From NCBI GenBank assembly GCA_002688965.1, contig NZEE01000121.1, forward strand, positions 1-6,226: a stretch of DNA of 6,226 bases. Direction: 5' to 3'. The position numbers and the translations under genes were made by a program. The stretch is from an archaeon. Its GTDB lineage: Archaea > Aenigmatarchaeota > Aenigmatarchaeia > GW2011-AR5 > GCA-2688965. Within the stretch, counting starts at the first letter, position 1. Each line of letters starts with the position of its first letter. The notes under the pieces are model-generated. The model made no database searches and was not told where the DNA came from. It worked only from the letters and a program-made list of their open reading frames with translations. Positions 4,033 through 6,226 of the stretch are shown piece by piece.

Positions 4033-4173
4033 CTATATTTAAACAATTTTCCCCCCTTTCTTTTTATTTGATGTAAAGAATATTTTCTATATATTTATAT
4101 AAAACAACACTTAAAAAATTTTCAATTTTAAGTTATAATGATTTTTTAAATTAAAAGATATATATTTATAGAT
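4033..4173 (+). promoter_or_regulatory. AT-rich gap with possible promoter for the virion genes
   Basis: A pure pyrimidine run (4047-4065, including six C) follows the tRNA. ACTTAAAA (4109-4116) pairs with TTTTAAGT (4126-4133). Right after it is TATAAT (4134-4139), a perfect -10 box, but the -35 position holds only TTAAAA. TATTTATA occurs in the 4090s and near 4165, which is TATAAATA (the T4 late promoter core) on the other strand; since no gene runs leftward here I do not call these promoters. Confidence 0.3.
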
Positions 4174-4626
4174 ATGGCAAAAAAAGATAAATATTTCAAT
4201 GACATACCAATTCTTTGGAATGGTCACCTTATGCACCCAATGGCAGGACAAAAGAATCAAAGCATTCCTAATAATATAGCTATTATTTGGGGAAATAATT
4301 CATACTCTTGGAGTGATGTTAATTTTATCATTGAAATAGCTGATGGTATTGGAACTGGTTCAAGAAGAGCAAGAGAAGCAAGACTTAATAAACTCATTAA
4401 AGAGGATAAAGTCAAGAAGAAAAAACTTATCCATCTTATTTGTAGAGTTAAGGGTGAAAAGGTTTATGATAATATAAAAGAAATAGATTTAGATAATATT
4501 AAAATAACACTTGAAGATGTGGATTTAGTTACAAGACGCGTATTAGGACAAAAATCTGTATCCTTAGTTGTTGAAGTTGGTGATGAAATAATAGAAAATA
4601 CAAAATTAGTGGAAGATTATGAATAA
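4174..4626 (+). CDS. Hypothetical protein, probably of the virion region (150 aa)
   Basis: I do not recognise this 150-residue protein. It starts with a lysine-rich MAKKDKYF. An aromatic stretch follows (ILWNGHLMHPMAG, IAIIWGNNSYSWSDVNFIIE), then a highly basic segment with TGSRRAREARLNKLIKEDKV and KKKK (about residues 61-85). A final part alternates beta-like and acidic segments (IDLDNIKITLEDVDLV, SVSLVVEVGDEI). There is no signal peptide or membrane segment. No clear Shine-Dalgarno sequence precedes the ATG; AAAAGA about 14 bases upstream is the nearest purine run. Its end overlaps the next gene by 8 bases, indicating an operon and translational coupling. Its place beside two virion-type genes suggests a structural or assembly role, by context only. 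Confidence 0.7.
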   Translation: MAKKDKYFNDIPILWNGHLMHPMAGQKNQSIPNNIAIIWGNNSYSWSDVNFIIEIADGIGTGSRRAREARLNKLIKEDKVKKKKLIHLICRVKGEKVYDNIKEIDLDNIKITLEDVDLVTRRVLGQKSVSLVVEVGDEIIENTKLVEDYE

Positions 4627-5542
4627 ACAACCATATAAACTTTATACAGATAAAATTCAAGATTTTGAATGTCAATTATATTTAAAAGGAATTCCTTTAG
4701 AACAAGCTAAAGCTAGAATGATAGTTGAAAGTAAAGATACAAGTCTTACTTTTAGTGGAACTATTAATAAGAAAGGAAAATGTAGTATTCCTATTGGTAG
4801 TTTGGGAAATAAATTAGGTAATACTACTGGTGGTTTAATGAGATTAGAAATTTTAGCAGGTAATGTATTTTTTCAACCATGGAAATCTTCATTTATTATA
4901 AAAGGTCGTGAATTTAATGAACCAATAAATATCAATGAGGTAAATGAATCTATTCAAAATTCATTAAAAATAGAACTTGAACTTAATAATATGAAACAAG
5001 ATATTAGAGAGATATCAAAAAAGGTAGTTAAGTATTATGATAATGAAGAAACTATAAACTCTAATGAAACTATAGAAAATAAAATACAATTATGTGAAGA
5101 AAAATTGGGAATTATTAATGATAAATTAGTTAGAGTTGATGATGAATTAAAAACTGTTCATGGTAAATCAAAGGTATATGAAACTCGTATTAAAAATATT
5201 AATAATATGAAACAAGATATTAAGAATATAATAAGTAAATTAGATACTTTAGTTTTGATGCCAGATGATGAAAGATATAATTTATCTTTAGAGAAATGGA
5301 GCATTACAAATAAAGATTCTTTAAATGAAGAAATAAAAATTGATTCTGATTTTTTAGATAAAGAAAAAGTAAATAAAAAAGATGATTATGTAGATATTGT
5401 TGATAATTGGAGTTCATCAAATATTAAAAATAAAAATAATTCTAAAACTTTAAATGAAGAAAAAGTAAATATAAAAAAAGAAAAAAATGATTATGTAGAT
5501 ATCGTTGATAAGTGGAGAACGATAAATGAAAAAGATTTTTAA
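4619..5542 (+). CDS. Probable phage structural/assembly protein with coiled coil and C-terminal motif repeats
   Basis: The N-terminal part (residues about 4-95) has the look of a beta domain often seen in T4-like marine phages, with YKLYTDKIQDFECQLYLKG, then KARMIVESKD, FSGTINKKGKCSIPI, LMRLEILAGNVFFQPW and SFIIKG. I recall such domains only as uncharacterised virion-associated proteins. Residues about 105-210 are charged and helical, likely coiled coil, with NNMKQDI at 123-129 repeated at 195-201. The C-terminal 90 residues are charged and probably disordered. They carry DYVDIVDNW (256-264), DYVDIVDKW (291-299) and a distant relative, ERYNLSLEKW (218-227). Repeated short motifs on a flexible tail suggest a scaffold- or tether-like binding peptide; that is inference. 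It overlaps the preceding gene by 8 bases and is followed after 19 bases by the tail-fibre-like gene. Confidence 0.7.
   Translation: MNKQPYKLYTDKIQDFECQLYLKGIPLEQAKARMIVESKDTSLTFSGTINKKGKCSIPIGSLGNKLGNTTGGLMRLEILAGNVFFQPWKSSFIIKGREFNEPININEVNESIQNSLKIELELNNMKQDIREISKKVVKYYDNEETINSNETIENKIQLCEEKLGIINDKLVRVDDELKTVHGKSKVYETRIKNINNMKQDIKNIISKLDTLVLMPDDERYNLSLEKWSITNKDSLNEEIKIDSDFLDKEKVNKKDDYVDIVDNWSSSNIKNKNNSKTLNEEKVNIKKEKNDYVDIVDKWRTINEKDF
4983..5006 (+). repeat. 24-base direct repeat, copy 1, inside the coiled-coil region
   Basis: A 24-base block including AATAATATGAAACAAGAT is found again without change at 5199-5222, 216 bases (72 codons) away and in the same frame. It encodes NNMKQDI. Identity at the third codon positions suggests recent duplication or recombination rather than chance. 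Confidence 0.7.
5199..5222 (+). repeat. 24-base direct repeat, copy 2
   Basis: Exact second copy of 4983-5006. The flanking sequence has diverged (IREISKK after copy 1, IKNIISK after copy 2), so only this core is identical. Confidence 0.7.
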
Positions 5543-5561
5543 ATAAGAGGTTATATAATAT

Positions 5562-6226
5562 ATGTCATATGATTTAACAAACAAAACCATATCAAGTACA
5601 TTTCAGAATCTATTACAGAAAACTGGTTCTGATAATCGTTTATACGATTTAGAAGGTAATGAAATTACTAATTTACGAATAAATGGTAATTTAATCGCTG
5701 ACCAATACATCGTATCATCATCTGTAACAAATGTTCAATTTCAACAACAAAGTGGTTCAACAATATTTGGTGATTCACAAGATGATACACATCAACTTAC
5801 AGGTTCAATGTATGTTTCTGGAAGTATGGAGGTAGTTGATGGAAACATAAGTGGTTCATCAACTTCAACTGGTTCATTCGGATCTGGTTATATTGATAAT
5901 AAGTTGGGAATCGGAACAACAAGTCCTTCTGAAATGTTAGAATTAGCAGGTTCAGATGTTGAAATTAAATTACAGCAACCTGATGGTCAGATGGGTATAA
6001 GATTAAGAGGAAATTCTAACGGTGGCATTATTAATTTGAGTAACAGCGGAGGTGGGACTTCAGCTTATATACACGGTGGAAGTGATAGTTATCTTACAGG
6101 TGGAAGTCTTGGAATCGGAACAAGTAGTCCAACAAAAGCATTAACTGTAGAAGGCGACATAAGTGCAAGTGGTGCAATTTCAACTGAATCACACATAACC
6201 GCAAGTGGAAACATAAGTGGTTCAGC
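5562..6226 (+). CDS. Tail-fibre-like virion protein (3' partial)
   Basis: An open frame starts at ATG 5562 and is still open at the window end (221 full codons). GAGG (5547-5550) lies 11 bases upstream, in the 19-base gap after the previous gene. The sequence is rich in Gly, Ser and Thr and low in charge, with short repeats: LGIGTTSP (115-122) and LGIGTSSP (183-190), GNISGS (94-99 and 216-221), plus VSGSMEV and ISASGAI. LGIGTxSP repeats with 'G.ISASG' strands are typical of phage tail fibres and related adhesins that fold as trimeric beta-rich shafts, often ending in an intramolecular S74-type chaperone. That end, if present, lies beyond the window. The first 50 residues (SYDLTNKTISSTFQNLLQKT) likely attach it to the virion. 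Host recognition is the likely role; another appendage protein is possible. Confidence 0.78.
   Translation, partial: MSYDLTNKTISSTFQNLLQKTGSDNRLYDLEGNEITNLRINGNLIADQYIVSSSVTNVQFQQQSGSTIFGDSQDDTHQLTGSMYVSGSMEVVDGNISGSSTSTGSFGSGYIDNKLGIGTTSPSEMLELAGSDVEIKLQQPDGQMGIRLRGNSNGGIINLSNSGGGTSAYIHGGSDSYLTGGSLGIGTSSPTKALTVEGDISASGAISTESHITASGNISGS

Noticed and set aside
4109..4147. Intrinsic terminator after the tRNA gene
   Set aside because: The stem is made almost only of A-T pairs and the T-run starts 8 bases after it, so termination would be weak.
4090..4170. TATAAATA (T4 late promoter core) twice on the minus strand
   Set aside because: No gene runs leftward from here, and TATTTATA is expected by chance in such AT-rich DNA.

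Overview
The window looks like part of the genome of an AT-rich tailed phage, most likely a marine T4-like (myovirus-type) phage. The reasons are small single-gene units with strong sigma70-type promoters, a CobS/MoxR-like AAA+ ATPase of the kind carried by cyanophages and pelagiphages, a tRNA-Cys gene, and virion-type proteins on the right, including a tail-fibre-like protein with LGIGTxSP repeats. No host can be named from the sequence. All genes are on the + strand.

Left part (1-3240), early/accessory region: the end of a four-cysteine zinc-ribbon protein (to 149); a gap with a cluster of DnaA-box-like nonamers (193-247); an 84-residue unknown protein (442-696); an apparently free-standing noncoding RNA with its own promoter and terminator (about 812-1008); an 83-residue unknown protein (1270-1521); a structured leader followed by a small protein resembling the C-terminal domain of RNA polymerase alpha (1695-1973); and a CobS-like ATPase (2048-3241). 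Five promoters share TTGACT-like -35, 17-18 bp spacer, TATATT -10 followed by A, and four of them are followed by a GAGAGA initial transcribed sequence. Two of them, with poor -35 boxes, carry a duplicated GTTACA element just upstream.

Middle (3242-4173): a gene-free 289-base stretch with several inverted repeats, including two mutually exclusive hairpins; two very small two-helix membrane proteins (3531-3722, 3729-3953); tRNA-Cys(GCA) (3960-4032); and a very AT-rich gap with a possible promoter.

Right part (4174-6226), probable virion region: an unknown 150-residue protein overlapping a 307-residue protein with a beta-type N-terminal domain, coiled coil and repeated C-terminal DYVDIVDxW motif, then the first 221 residues of a tail-fibre-like protein that runs off the window.

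The most notable item is the small RNA at about 812-1008. It folds into a long closing stem starting at its 5' end, a perfect 10-bp hairpin and a strong terminator. Both hairpin loops look like the 3' end of 16S rRNA. The terminator loop is complementary over 10 bases to the ribosome binding site of the ATPase gene, and its UUCUCUCUC strand complements the GAGAGA leaders of neighbouring transcripts. A role as a phage antisense regulator of its own early genes is an inference from complementarity only.
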